DNA of 39,395 nt from an uncultured Caulobacter sp. (GCF_937900395.1 NZ_CALCDX010000100.1:1-39395); one strand, 5' to 3'. Positions 30,271 through 38,892 are shown, counted from the first letter of the stretch. Translations and numbers: made by a program. Notes: generated by a model not told the origin, from the letters alone.

Positions 30271-31781
30271 TCGGCGGCGTAGCGGACGGCGGCGTCCGCG
30301 CTCTCCAGGGTCACGAAGGTGCGGACGGGCTCGGCCGTCGCCGGGAAGTCCGCGCGGTAATGGCCGCCCCGGCTTTCCTGGCGGGTCAGGGCGGCCTCGA
30401 CGATCAGGCGCGCGGCGACGACCGTGGGGCAGGGGCCGTAAGCCGGCTCAAGGGCCTCGATCTGTTCGAGCAGGCGGGTCAGGCCGACGGCGTCGCGGAC
30501 CACGCCCGCGTCGCGGCTCATGGCCTTGCGCAGGACCTGCAAGGCGGCGTCGGGCAGGTCGGGCAGGGGCGCCAGGCTCACCGGCTCGCCGCCGTGGGTC
30601 GCTTCGGTCGCCGCCGCGCGGCCGGCGCGCGCCCCGAACACGGCCGCTTCCAACAGGCTGTTGGAGGCCAGGCGATTGGCGCCCTGCACGCCGGTCGAGG
30701 CGCACTCGCCGGCGGCGTAGAGCCCTGGCAGGCTGGCGCGGCCATCGAGGTCCGTGGCGACGCCGCCCATGTGATAGTGCACGGCGGGAACGACGGGGAT
30801 CATCTCGCGACGCGGGTCGATCCCTGCGCTTTGGCAGGCCTCGAACACCGCCGGGAACTCGTGCGGGAAGTGGTCGCCGACGGCCTGCGTGGCGTCGAGG
30901 AACGCGCCCCGGCCCGCGGCGCGCTCGGCGTGGAGGGCGCGGGCGACGACGTCGCGCGGCGCCAGCTCCTTGGCCGGGTGGTAGTCGGCCATGAAGGCGC
31001 GGCCATCAGCATTGCGCAGGATCGCCCCTTCGCCGCGCAGGGCCTCGGTGGCCAGGGGCGCGGGGTCGCGGCCGATGTCGATGGCCGTGGGGTGGAACTG
31101 CACGAACTCCGGATCGGCGATCGTCGCGCCGGCCAGGGCGGCCAGGCCCAGGCCCTCGCCGCGCACTTCGGCGGGCGTGGTGGTGACGGCGTAGAGGCCG
31201 CCGACGCCGCCGGTGGCGAGGATCACCGCCGTCGACCGGATCTCGACCAGGGCGCCGTCGATCTCGGCCACCACGCCGACCACGCGGCCCGTCGCGTCCT
31301 GAAGCAGACGACGCGCGCGGGCGTTCTCGCGGATCTCGATCGTCGGCGTGGCGCGCACCGTGGCGATGACCGCGGCCATGATCGCCGCGCCGGCCCCGTC
31401 GCCGCCGACGCGGGCGACGCGGGCCTTGGAGTGGGCCGCTTCCAGGCTGAGCACGAAGGCGTTGTCGGGCTTGCGATCAAACGGCGCGCCCAGGCCGGCC
31501 AGGTCGCGGACGGCTTGCGGGCCTTCGCGGGTCAAGAGGTCGACGGCTTGCGGGTCGCAGAGCCCAGCGCCGGCGGCGATGGTGTCCGCGGCGTGGAGTT
31601 CAGGAGAGTCCTCGCCCGACAGCGCCGCGGCCATGCCGCCCTGCGCCCAGGCGCTGGAGCAGCCGGTCGCCAGCGGCGTCGGCGACAGGACAAGCGCGGT
31701 CTTCGCCGCGAGGGCGGCCGAGAGACCGGCCAGCCCGGCGCCGAGGATGACGGGGCCGTTGAAATCCAAACGCGTGGTCAT
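30267..31781 (-). CDS. nadB: L-aspartate oxidase
   Basis: A 504-residue flavoenzyme oxidising L-aspartate to iminoaspartate, the first step of NAD synthesis. The FAD-binding motif VILGAGLAGLSAAL is near residue 11. Other landmarks are SSAWAQGGMAAAL, the VILATGGVGGLY segment and GVQGANRLASNSLLEAAVFGARAG (conserved in the succinate dehydrogenase/fumarate reductase flavoprotein group). The ATG at 31781 follows GGAG and is preferred to one at 31793. It overlaps nadC but is separated from nadA by a 143-base repeat element. Confidence 0.94.
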   Translation of the reverse strand: MTTRLDFNGPVILGAGLAGLSAALAAKTALVLSPTPLATGCSSAWAQGGMAAALSGEDSPELHAADTIAAGAGLCDPQAVDLLTREGPQAVRDLAGLGAPFDRKPDNAFVLSLEAAHSKARVARVGGDGAGAAIMAAVIATVRATPTIEIRENARARRLLQDATGRVVGVVAEIDGALVEIRSTAVILATGGVGGLYAVTTTPAEVRGEGLGLAALAGATIADPEFVQFHPTAIDIGRDPAPLATEALRGEGAILRNADGRAFMADYHPAKELAPRDVVARALHAERAAGRGAFLDATQAVGDHFPHEFPAVFEACQSAGIDPRREMIPVVPAVHYHMGGVATDLDGRASLPGLYAAGECASTGVQGANRLASNSLLEAAVFGARAGRAAATEATHGGEPVSLAPLPDLPDAALQVLRKAMSRDAGVVRDAVGLTRLLEQIEALEPAYGPCPTVVAARLIVEAALTRQESRGGHYRADFPATAEPVRTFVTLESADAAVRYAAE

Positions 31782-31792
31782 TCTGCGCTCCA

Positions 31793-31935
31793 CTCCCTTC
31801 CCCTTGATGGGGAAGGGCCGGGGATGGGGTGAACGCGGCGGCTCAGCCTCATCGAGAAAGTCCGGAGAGGGCGGTGAAGCGGATCGGCCGCGTCACCCCC
31901 ATCCCCAACCCTTCCCCCATCGAGAGGGAAGGGGG
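31793..31935. repeat. Intergenic palindromic element, family D, between nadA and nadB
   Basis: The left end TCCCTTCCCCTTGATGGGGAAGGG and the right end (CCCTTCCCCCATCGAGAGGGAAGGGGG) can pair with themselves and each other; GGGGATGGGGTGA is matched inversely by TCACCCCCATCCCC. It fills the nadA-nadB gap exactly from the nadA stop. On the nad transcript it would be a large stem and may change the ratio of NadA to NadB/NadC. Confidence 0.85.
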
Positions 31936-33036
31936 CTAGATCAGCTCGACATCCACGTGATGGCGGGCCTTGACCAGGTCGTACCGCGCCGGAACGACCG
32001 GCGGCGGCAAGTCGATCATCCGCTGCACGGCCAGGCGCGCGCGGTCGAGGATGTCGGCGTCGACCGTCACCTCGAACTGCTCGTGGACCAGCGAGTCATA
32101 GATGTTTTGCAGGGTGATCCGCTTCATGTGCGGGCACATGTTGCACGGGCCGATGAACTGGGTGGCCGGGCTCTCGGCCTGGACGTTGCTGGCCATCGAG
32201 CACTCGGTGATCAGCACCACCTGGGCCGGCTTCTTGGCGGCGACATAGTCGTTCATCGCCGCCGTGGAGCCGGCGAAGTCGGCCGCTTCCAGGATCTCGG
32301 CCGGGCACTCGGGGTGGGCCAGCACTTCCGCGCCCGGCCAGGCCGCGCGCATGTCGGCGATGTCCTGGGCGGTGAAGCGCTTGTGCACCTCGCAATGACC
32401 GGCCCAGGCGATGATCTTGACGTCCGTCTGGCGGGCGACGTTGCGGGCCAGGAACTCGTCGGGGATCAGGATGACCTTGTCGGTCCCCCATTCCTTGGCC
32501 GCCCATTCGACCACCTGCACGGCGTTGGCGCTGGTGCAGCAGATGTCGGTCTCGGCCTTCACGTCGGCGGTGGTGTTGACGTAGGTCACCACCGGCACGC
32601 CTGGATAGCGCTGCTTGATCAGCCGCACGTCGGCGCCGGTGATCGAGGAGGCGAGGCTGCAGCCGGCCTTCAGGTCGGGGATCAGGATCTTCTTCTGAGG
32701 CGATAGGACCTTGCTGGTCTCGGCCATGAAGTGCACGCCCGCCTGGACGATGATCTGGGCGTCGCTCTTGGCCGCCTCTTTAGCCAGCGCCAGGCTGTCG
32801 CCCACGAAGTCGCCGACGCCGTGGAAGATGTCCGGCGTCATGTAGTTGTGGGCCAGGATCGCGGCGTTCTTCTCGCGCTTCAGGCGGTTGATCTCGACGA
32901 TCAGCGGGGCCTGCGAGCGCCACTCCAGCGGCGTGACGTGGTGCTTGACCTTCTCCCAGATGGGCGCGGTCTGCGCTTCGATCTGCGCGGTGAACTCCCC
33001 CTTGAACGCTTGGGGGGCGGCGAACCCGTCGGCCAT
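31936..33036 (-). CDS. nadA: Quinolinate synthase A
   Basis: A 366-residue [4Fe-4S] enzyme that condenses iminoaspartate (from NadB) with dihydroxyacetone phosphate to quinolinate. Three conserved cysteines for the cluster are visible: Cys126 (DLKAGCSLA), Cys215 (AGHCEVHKRF) and Cys301 (GPCNMCPHM). AILAHNYMTPDIFHGVGDFVGDSLALAK near residue 59 and YVNTTADVKAETDICCTSANA near 152 are family blocks. The ATG at 33036 follows GGAGG at ideal distance; an ATG at 33066 lies within a palindromic operator and is rejected. It is the first gene of the leftward nad unit. Confidence 0.94.
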   Translation of the reverse strand: MADGFAAPQAFKGEFTAQIEAQTAPIWEKVKHHVTPLEWRSQAPLIVEINRLKREKNAAILAHNYMTPDIFHGVGDFVGDSLALAKEAAKSDAQIIVQAGVHFMAETSKVLSPQKKILIPDLKAGCSLASSITGADVRLIKQRYPGVPVVTYVNTTADVKAETDICCTSANAVQVVEWAAKEWGTDKVILIPDEFLARNVARQTDVKIIAWAGHCEVHKRFTAQDIADMRAAWPGAEVLAHPECPAEILEAADFAGSTAAMNDYVAAKKPAQVVLITECSMASNVQAESPATQFIGPCNMCPHMKRITLQNIYDSLVHEQFEVTVDADILDRARLAVQRMIDLPPPVVPARYDLVKARHHVDVELI

Positions 33037-33047
33037 CTGATCCTCCG

Positions 33048-33068
33048 TTATGCTCAAAGTGAGCATTT
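33048..33068. promoter_or_regulatory. nad operator 1 (TTATGCT-N7-AGCATTT)
   Basis: An imperfect palindrome TTATGCT, seven bases (CAAAGTG), AGCATTT, starting one base from the nadA ribosome site. The same sequence recurs at 33121 with better symmetry. Predicted NadQ/NrtR-type repressors control nad genes in alphaproteobacteria and would fit; the regulator is not in this window. Confidence 0.62.
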
Positions 33069-33120
33069 CCAGGGCCTCAAAAAACGCCGGGCGTCGTTTT
33101 CCGCCGCTCCGACGTCGGGG

Positions 33121-33141
33121 TTATGCTGAAAGTGAGCATAA
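33121..33141. promoter_or_regulatory. nad operator 2 (TTATGCT-N7-AGCATAA)
   Basis: Perfect seven-base arms around GAAAGTG. Its centre is 73 bases from that of operator 1, close to seven turns of DNA, so two repressors would sit on the same face. The pair brackets the probable nadA promoter. Confidence 0.62.
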
Positions 33142-33670
33142 CTGACAGGTCACATATAGCGCTTAACGCGCCAAATGCAAACGGCGTCGATAAGCGGCTT
33201 CAGGCGCCTCCGGCGGGTCTTGCCGGCATACCATATATTGCGAGCCGAAGCTTGCCCTTGGCGCCAGTCCGCTTGAGATATGATCCCCGCGTGTCGGCGT
33301 CGCGCGGGAAAATTTCCGCCACTAGACTAGATATGCGGAAGCTTAATTTGTGAGCATGTGTGTTTAGTTTTAAATGTACATTCCGTATTTCGCTTGCGCC
33401 TTATCGATTGACGGAAAGTGGGTGGGGCTTAGTGAGGCGGTTAATCTTGCAGGCCATCTAAAAATATTGGAATAATTCATAGAAGTAACAGCGTTACAGC
33501 AATGTAATGATGTGGCTTTAATGCGACAGTCGTGTTGGAGTCTATTTTGTGACAGCAATGTTCGTTGACCTGACACGGAATGGCTTCGTAGCTCCCTGAC
33601 TTCGAACTCGAGAGGGGTTCGGGATGCGCTTCTTTTCGGCGCACACCGTTATATTTAGGGGAGTCCTAAA
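33142..33670 (+). other. 529-base AT-richer gap without a gene, leader of the TonB receptor
   Basis: No frame here has coding character and base use is clearly more AT-rich than in the neighbours. It holds a small palindrome GTAAC-N3-GTTAC (33485-33497), a ten-base direct repeat ACAGCAATGT (33496-33505 and 33552-33561), and a weak promoter-like pair (TTGAC at 33565, GCT at 33583, 12-base spacer). Ribosome site GGGGAG precedes the receptor ATG. A long leader with control elements is likely; no known riboswitch was recognised. Confidence 0.45.
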
Positions 33671-36625
33671 ATGAAAATGAGCTCCGTGAGAGGGCGCTTG
33701 CTGGCGTCCTCCATGATCTGCACCGCCGCCGTTTCGGCGTTCGCCGGTCAAGCCGCCGCGCAAACCGCCCCGGCTTCCGACCAGACGCAGGTCGAGGAAA
33801 TCGTCGTCACCGGTTCGCTGTTCCGCCGCACCGACACCGAGACCCCGTCGCCGGTCACCGTGCTGACCAACGAAACCCTGCAGCGCGCGGGCATCACCAC
33901 GGCCTCGGACGCCATCCGTTCGATCTCGGCCGACGGCGCCGGCTCGATCGGCACCGGCTTCCAGAGCGGCTTCTCGGCCGGCGGTTCGGCCGTGTCGCTG
34001 CGCGGCCTGGGCGTGTCCTCGACCCTGGTGCTGGTCGACGGCCTGCGCTCGACCAACTTCCCGATCAACGACGACGGCCACAACGCCTATGTCGACCTGA
34101 ACACCATCCCGTTCAGCCTGATCGACCGGATCGAAGTCCTGAAGGACGGCGCCTCGTCGTCGTACGGCGCTGACGCCATCGGCGGCGTCGTGAACCTGAA
34201 GCTGAAGAAGACCTTCGTCGGCGTCGCCGGCAGCCTGGAAGCCGGCGAAAGCGACCGCGGCGACGCCGAACACCGCCGCGCCGACATCACCCTGGGCTAC
34301 GGCGACTACCAGGAGACCGGCTGGAACTTCTACATCAACGCCGAATACCAGAAGGACGACCGCGTCACGACGCACAGCCGCGGCTTCCCGTTCAACAACC
34401 GCGACCTGACCTCGATCGGCGGCTTGGACAACAACTCGGCCGACAACAACATGGCCGTCTCGACGCCGAACGCGATCGTCTATCGCACCAGCGTCCGCGA
34501 CCTGAACGATCCGCGCACGGGCACGGGCACGGTCCTGGATCCGGCCAAGGTCTACACCTCGCTGAACCTGAACTGCGCCAACGGCACCTTCACGCAGGTC
34601 AGCGCCAACGTGAACGGCACGGGCTGTAAGTGGAACCTGGTCGACGCCTACAACCAGATCCAGCCGCTGCAAAAGCGCTACGCCTTCAATGGCCGCCTGA
34701 GCATGCGCCTGAGCGACAACATCGAGTCGTACGTCACGGGCAGCTACTCGAGCAACGAAGTCGACATCAAGAACGCCCCGCGCGGCGTCCAGAACACCCA
34801 GCCGTTCGGCGCTGCTCCGGCCCTCTCGGCCCTGCAGATCACCCTGCCGGTCTGGGTCTGCCCGACGGGCGTCAACTGCGCCAACCCCGCCACGGCTGGC
34901 CGCACGCTGAACCCGAACAACCCGTACGCCGCCGCCTACGCCAACGATCCGTCGAACGGCGCGGCGCGTCTGTACTACCTGTTCGGCGACATCCCGGCCG
35001 GCAGCAACCGCGTCAACGAAGTCATCCGCGGCACCGCCGGTCTGAAGGGTGAGTTCGGCGATGGCTGGAACTGGCAGATCGACGCCGTCGGCGCCCGTGA
35101 CAACCTGCGCATCCGCCAGCGCGGCTACCTGAACATCGCCGGCCTGATGAACGCCATCAACACCGGCTCGTACAACTTCGTCGATCCGTCGAAGAACACC
35201 GCCGCCGTTCGCAACGCGATCGCGCCGGACGTCGTGACGAACTCGCACTCGTCGATGATGTCGTTGGACGGCTCGGTCACCCACAAGCTGTGGACCCTAC
35301 CGGCCGGTGACATGATGCTGGCCGTCGGCGGTCAGATCCGTAAGGAGGTTCTGGAAAACAACAACCAGAACGCCCGTCTGGACACCTACAGCCTGACGAC
35401 CTCGTCGGCCTTCGGCAAGCACACGGTCAAGGCCGCGTTCTTCGAAGTCCAGGCGCCGATCACCAGCGACCTGGAAGTCAACGTCTCGGGTCGTTACGAC
35501 GACTACTCGGAAGGCTTCAGCCACTTCTCGCCGAAGATCGGCGCCAAGTACACGCCGATGAAGCAACTGGCTTTCCGCGGTACGTACTCGGAAGGTTTCC
35601 GCGCCCCGACCTTCGCGGAATCGGGTCCGCGTTCGCAGTACGCCGGTTTCGCGACCTACGTGCCGCCGACCTCGTTCGTCACCGCCCACGGCGGTTCGAC
35701 CAACCCCTACGCCCTGTCGTACTCGCTGGGCTCGGGTCTGGTCGGTAACCCGAACCTGAAGCCGGAAACCTCGCGCAGCTTCACGCTGGGCACGATCGTG
35801 CAGCCGACCCGTTGGCTGTCGATGACGGTCGACTACTACAACGTCAAGAAGAACAACCTGATCGTCAGCGGCTCGAAGGTCGCCGAGGCCAAGGCCGCCT
35901 ACTTCAAGGGCGCGACCCAAGCCGAAGGCTGCGCCCTGGTGGCCGCCGTGGGTCCGGGCTACTCCTGTAACGTCGTCGACGTGCCGGATCCGCTGTTCCC
36001 GAACGCTCTGCCGCGCGTCCTGATCATCAACGCGCCGTTCGAAAACGCCAACTACTCGACGACCTCGGGCGTCGACTTCTCGGCTCAGGCCAACATCAAC
36101 GTCTGGGACGACGTGAAGTGGACCAGCCGCGTCGAAGTCACCCACGTCCTGAAGTACGACCTGCACACCGCCGATGGTAAGGTGCAGAAGTACGCCGGGA
36201 CCCTGGGTCCGTACGAGCTGTCTTCGGGCAACGGTACGCCGGACTGGCGCGGCAACTGGCAGAACACCTTGGCGTTCGGCCGTTACACGGTCTCGGCGAC
36301 GACCTACTTCGTCAACAAGATCAAGCAAGTCGCGGCTGACGACTACGGCACGACCGACTGCGTTGCTGGCAACACCTACGCCAACAACAACCAGGCGATC
36401 GCTCCGAAGTTCTGCCACATCAAGAAGTTCATCTACACCGACCTGAACGCCACGGCCCAGATCAACGATCAGGTCCAGATCTACGGCAACGTCGGCAACG
36501 TGTTCGACCAGAAGTCGCCGCTGGCGGCCGGTTCGTACTCGTCGAACCCGAACTTCCTGACCACGTTCCACTACGCCGGCGCCATCGGCCGGACGTTCAA
36601 GATGGGCGTGCGCTTCACCTACTAA
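33671..36625 (+). CDS. TonB-dependent outer-membrane receptor
   Basis: A 984-residue protein. A signal peptide (about 1-31, ending AGQAAAQ) is followed by a TonB-box-like segment (VEEIVVTGSLFRR) and the plug domain (about 55-170; TPSPVTVLTNETLQRAG, SLRGLGVSSTLVLVDG, IDRIEVLKDGASSSYGADAIGGVVNLKLKK). A 22-strand-type barrel then runs to the terminal aromatic residue in FKMGVRFTY. Such receptors import bulky or scarce ligands using the TonB-ExbBD proton-motive system; Caulobacter has dozens. The long Asn-rich loops and paired cysteines resemble the carbohydrate or peptide class more than classical siderophore receptors, but no substrate genes lie nearby, so the ligand is unknown. Codon use is very biased toward major codons, suggesting high expression. 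A terminator follows. Confidence 0.92.
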   Translation: MKMSSVRGRLLASSMICTAAVSAFAGQAAAQTAPASDQTQVEEIVVTGSLFRRTDTETPSPVTVLTNETLQRAGITTASDAIRSISADGAGSIGTGFQSGFSAGGSAVSLRGLGVSSTLVLVDGLRSTNFPINDDGHNAYVDLNTIPFSLIDRIEVLKDGASSSYGADAIGGVVNLKLKKTFVGVAGSLEAGESDRGDAEHRRADITLGYGDYQETGWNFYINAEYQKDDRVTTHSRGFPFNNRDLTSIGGLDNNSADNNMAVSTPNAIVYRTSVRDLNDPRTGTGTVLDPAKVYTSLNLNCANGTFTQVSANVNGTGCKWNLVDAYNQIQPLQKRYAFNGRLSMRLSDNIESYVTGSYSSNEVDIKNAPRGVQNTQPFGAAPALSALQITLPVWVCPTGVNCANPATAGRTLNPNNPYAAAYANDPSNGAARLYYLFGDIPAGSNRVNEVIRGTAGLKGEFGDGWNWQIDAVGARDNLRIRQRGYLNIAGLMNAINTGSYNFVDPSKNTAAVRNAIAPDVVTNSHSSMMSLDGSVTHKLWTLPAGDMMLAVGGQIRKEVLENNNQNARLDTYSLTTSSAFGKHTVKAAFFEVQAPITSDLEVNVSGRYDDYSEGFSHFSPKIGAKYTPMKQLAFRGTYSEGFRAPTFAESGPRSQYAGFATYVPPTSFVTAHGGSTNPYALSYSLGSGLVGNPNLKPETSRSFTLGTIVQPTRWLSMTVDYYNVKKNNLIVSGSKVAEAKAAYFKGATQAEGCALVAAVGPGYSCNVVDVPDPLFPNALPRVLIINAPFENANYSTTSGVDFSAQANINVWDDVKWTSRVEVTHVLKYDLHTADGKVQKYAGTLGPYELSSGNGTPDWRGNWQNTLAFGRYTVSATTYFVNKIKQVAADDYGTTDCVAGNTYANNNQAIAPKFCHIKKFIYTDLNATAQINDQVQIYGNVGNVFDQKSPLAAGSYSSNPNFLTTFHYAGAIGRTFKMGVRFTY

Positions 36626-36654
36626 GACTGGCTGACCTTCGGGTCTTCCAGCAG

Positions 36655-36685
36655 GGGCCGGCTCCGAAAGGGGCCGGCCCTTTTT
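36655..36685 (+). terminator. Rho-independent terminator after the TonB receptor gene
   Basis: GGGCCGGC, a ten-base loop, then GCCGGCCC followed by five T. It lies 29 bases after the receptor stop and 16 bases before the end of the converging LysE gene. Confidence 0.88.
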
Positions 36686-36700
36686 ATTTGGCGAACGGCT

Positions 36701-37372
36701 TCAGCCGCGCCAGGGCGTCACCACGATGGGCGCCTGGATGACCATGTCCTGCGTATCGAGGTTCGGCGGCTTGCCGTTGTCGAGGACCATCGGAACCAGG
36801 GAGATCACCAGCAGCAGGGCCATGGTCACGTTGAAGGTCCGCAGGATCGCCGGCCGATCCAGAAAGGGTCTCAGCCCCCGCCCGAAGCCCGCCCAGGCGG
36901 CGCTGCACGGCGCGCCGACCAGCATGAAGGTCCCAGCCAACAATGGCACGATCGTCCAAGATCCCCCCTCGGGCGCGTAGGTCGTCACCGCGCCCAGGGC
37001 CATGGCCCAGGCCTTGGGGTTGACCCACTGGAACGCGGCGGCCTGCAGGAAGGTCATCGGACGGCTGGCGGCCTGGCGGTCGCTGACCTTGTCCGAGGTC
37101 CCGATCTTCCAGGCCAGCCACAGCATGTAGCCAGCCCCCACCCAGCGCAGGATCTCGTGCAGCACGGGGAAGGCCTTGAACACGCCGCCCAAGCCAAAGC
37201 CCATGCACAGCACCATGAAGCCCAGGCCGCAGCTGATGCCCAGGATATGCAGCACGGTGCGGCGGAAGCCGAAGTTCGCGCCCGAGGCCAGCAGCATCAT
37301 GTTGTTCGGACCCGGCGTCCCCGCCGTGGCGAAGCAGAACAGGACATAGGCGAGCAGCAGTTCGGGGGTCAT
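36701..37372 (-). CDS. LysE family amino-acid exporter
   Basis: A 223-residue inner-membrane protein with about six helices. FCFATAGTPGPNNMMLLASGANFG near the N-terminus is the RhtB/LysE signature, with PGPN. AAAFQWVNPKAWAMALGAV near residue 110 is the second conserved block (NPK). Family members export lysine, arginine, homoserine, threonine or similar compounds. The ATG at 37372 follows AGAGG; the GTG one codon earlier is less likely. It is divergent from a MocR-type regulator with repeated palindromes in the gap, so the regulator probably controls it and the effector may be the exported amino acid. Confidence 0.88.
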   Translation of the reverse strand: MTPELLLAYVLFCFATAGTPGPNNMMLLASGANFGFRRTVLHILGISCGLGFMVLCMGFGLGGVFKAFPVLHEILRWVGAGYMLWLAWKIGTSDKVSDRQAASRPMTFLQAAAFQWVNPKAWAMALGAVTTYAPEGGSWTIVPLLAGTFMLVGAPCSAAWAGFGRGLRPFLDRPAILRTFNVTMALLLVISLVPMVLDNGKPPNLDTQDMVIQAPIVVTPWRG

Positions 37373-37406
37373 CACGGCCTCTTTGTCTCGGTTGGCGAGA
37401 TCGGAA

Positions 37407-37417
37407 TGTCACCGTGA
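37407..37417. promoter_or_regulatory. MocR operator half, TGTCACCGTGA copy 1
   Basis: The sequence TGTCACCGTGA recurs exactly 45 bases downstream at 37452. This copy is 35 bases from the LysE start, in its promoter region. Direct repeats of this sort are typical MocR binding sites. Confidence 0.5.
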
Positions 37418-37451
37418 TGATTTCGATTGTATCGTGAGTCAAACTGCATAT

Positions 37452-37464
37452 TGTCACCGTGACA
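37452..37464. promoter_or_regulatory. MocR operator, perfect palindrome TGTCAC-C-GTGACA
   Basis: A 13-base perfect palindrome containing copy 2 of the repeat. It lies 15 bases before the preferred GTG start of the regulator gene, and would overlap an alternative GTG start at 37459. This supports the later start and autoregulation. Confidence 0.55.
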
Positions 37465-37479
37465 AAGCTGGAGATCGTT

Positions 37480-38862
37480 GTGGCTTCGCCCTGGACGCCG
37501 AACATTCCCGATGGCGACGGCCCTCTCTATGAGCGGCTGGTCGCGGCGCTGCGCGCCGATGTCGCCGCGGGCGCACTGGCGGCGGGGGCGCGTCTGCCGC
37601 CGCAACGCGATCTCGCCTATCGCCTCGGGATCGGGCTGGGCACCGTCACCCGCGCCTATGTCGAGGCCGAGAAGGCGGGTCTGGTCAGCGCCCATGTCGG
37701 CCGCGGCAGCTTCGTCAACGCCCCCGCCGATCACCGCGCGCCGGTCCGCGAAGGGCCGATCAACCTGGCTCAGAACATCGCGCCGGCCGCGCCCGCCGCC
37801 AGCCGGATCGCCGAGGCCTTGGCGCGCCTGCGCCGACGGGCGGACTTGCTGGAGCACCTGGCCTATGCGCCGGCGGCCGGGCACGAGGCCCAGCGGCGCG
37901 CGGGGGCGCTATGGCTGGCGAGGTTCGGCGGCTACGACGGCGCGGACTGGTCGCGCCTCGTCTGCTGCAACGGCGCCCAGCAGGGCCTGGCCCTGGCCAT
38001 GGGCGCGGTCGCTCGGCCCGGCGACACCGTGCTGTGCGAGGCCTCGACCTATAACGGCGTCAAGGCGCTGGCGGCTCACATGGGCCTGCGACTGAAGGGC
38101 GTGGCCCTGGACGAGGAGGGGCTGCGTCCCGACGCTCTGGAGGCGGCCGCGAAGGCGACCGGCGCGCGCGTGCTCTCCGTCATCCCGACCCTGCAGAACC
38201 CGACGGGCCGGATCATGAGCGTCTCGCGGCGCGAGGCGATCGCGTCGCTGGCCCGCCGCCTGGACCTGACGATCATCGAGGACGACATCTACGGCGCCTA
38301 TGCGCCCGACGCGCCGCCGCCTCTGGCCTTGCTGGCGCCGGAGCGGACCTTCCATGTCTCGGGCGTGTCGAAGACGCTGGGCCCCGGCCTGCGGGCGGGC
38401 TTCCTCGTCGCGCCGACCCCGGCCGCCTTCGAGCACGTGCTGGATGCGGTGCGGGCCCTGACCTACGCGCCGTCCGGCTTTGGCGGGCTGGTGGCGACCC
38501 AGTGGATCGAGGACGGCGCGGCCGACCAGATCGTCGCCGAGGTTCGCGAGGAGGCCGCCGCGCGGCTGGCCCTGGCCCGCGAGATCCTGGGCGGCGCGAT
38601 CGAGCCGCCGCGATCGGACTGCGCCCCGCACGTGTGGCTGCCGATGAGCGAGCTGGAGGCCGAGCGCCTGGCGGGCCGCGCGCTGCGCGGCGGCGCGGAG
38701 GTCACGCCGCCTGACGCGCCGATCGTCGAGCCCGGTCTCGTCACCGGCGTCCGGGTCTGCCTGGGCGCCGCGCCCGACCGTCAGGTCCTTCGCCAGGGCC
38801 TCGAGATCGTGGCCGGGGCGCTGTCCAGCGAAGTCGGCGAGCGCTCGCGCGCGGTGATCTGA
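37480..38862 (+). CDS. MocR-type regulator (GntR HTH plus aminotransferase domain)
   Basis: A 460-residue regulator. Residues about 15-80 are a GntR winged helix (LYERLVAALRADVAAGALAAGARLPPQRDLAYRLGIGLGTVTRAYVEAEKAGL). The rest is an aminotransferase fold type I domain with NPTGR, EDDIYGAY and the PLP lysine in SGVSKTLGPGLRAG (Lys298). MocR proteins sense vitamin B6 or amino compounds through PLP. A GTG at 37459 is possible, but the GTG at 37480 has GGAG six bases upstream and leaves the palindrome outside the coding region, so it is preferred. It is divergent from the LysE exporter, its likely target. Confidence 0.88.
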   Translation: MASPWTPNIPDGDGPLYERLVAALRADVAAGALAAGARLPPQRDLAYRLGIGLGTVTRAYVEAEKAGLVSAHVGRGSFVNAPADHRAPVREGPINLAQNIAPAAPAASRIAEALARLRRRADLLEHLAYAPAAGHEAQRRAGALWLARFGGYDGADWSRLVCCNGAQQGLALAMGAVARPGDTVLCEASTYNGVKALAAHMGLRLKGVALDEEGLRPDALEAAAKATGARVLSVIPTLQNPTGRIMSVSRREAIASLARRLDLTIIEDDIYGAYAPDAPPPLALLAPERTFHVSGVSKTLGPGLRAGFLVAPTPAAFEHVLDAVRALTYAPSGFGGLVATQWIEDGAADQIVAEVREEAAARLALAREILGGAIEPPRSDCAPHVWLPMSELEAERLAGRALRGGAEVTPPDAPIVEPGLVTGVRVCLGAAPDRQVLRQGLEIVAGALSSEVGERSRAVI

Positions 38863-38892
38863 GCCGCGGCCGACAGCGACCGCGGCGTCATC

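Noticed and set aside
33542..35284. 580-residue open frame on the minus strand
   Set aside because: It is antisense to the TonB receptor. Its Val/Asp/Arg/Gly-only composition is what GC3-biased genes give on the opposite strand, and it has no family motifs.
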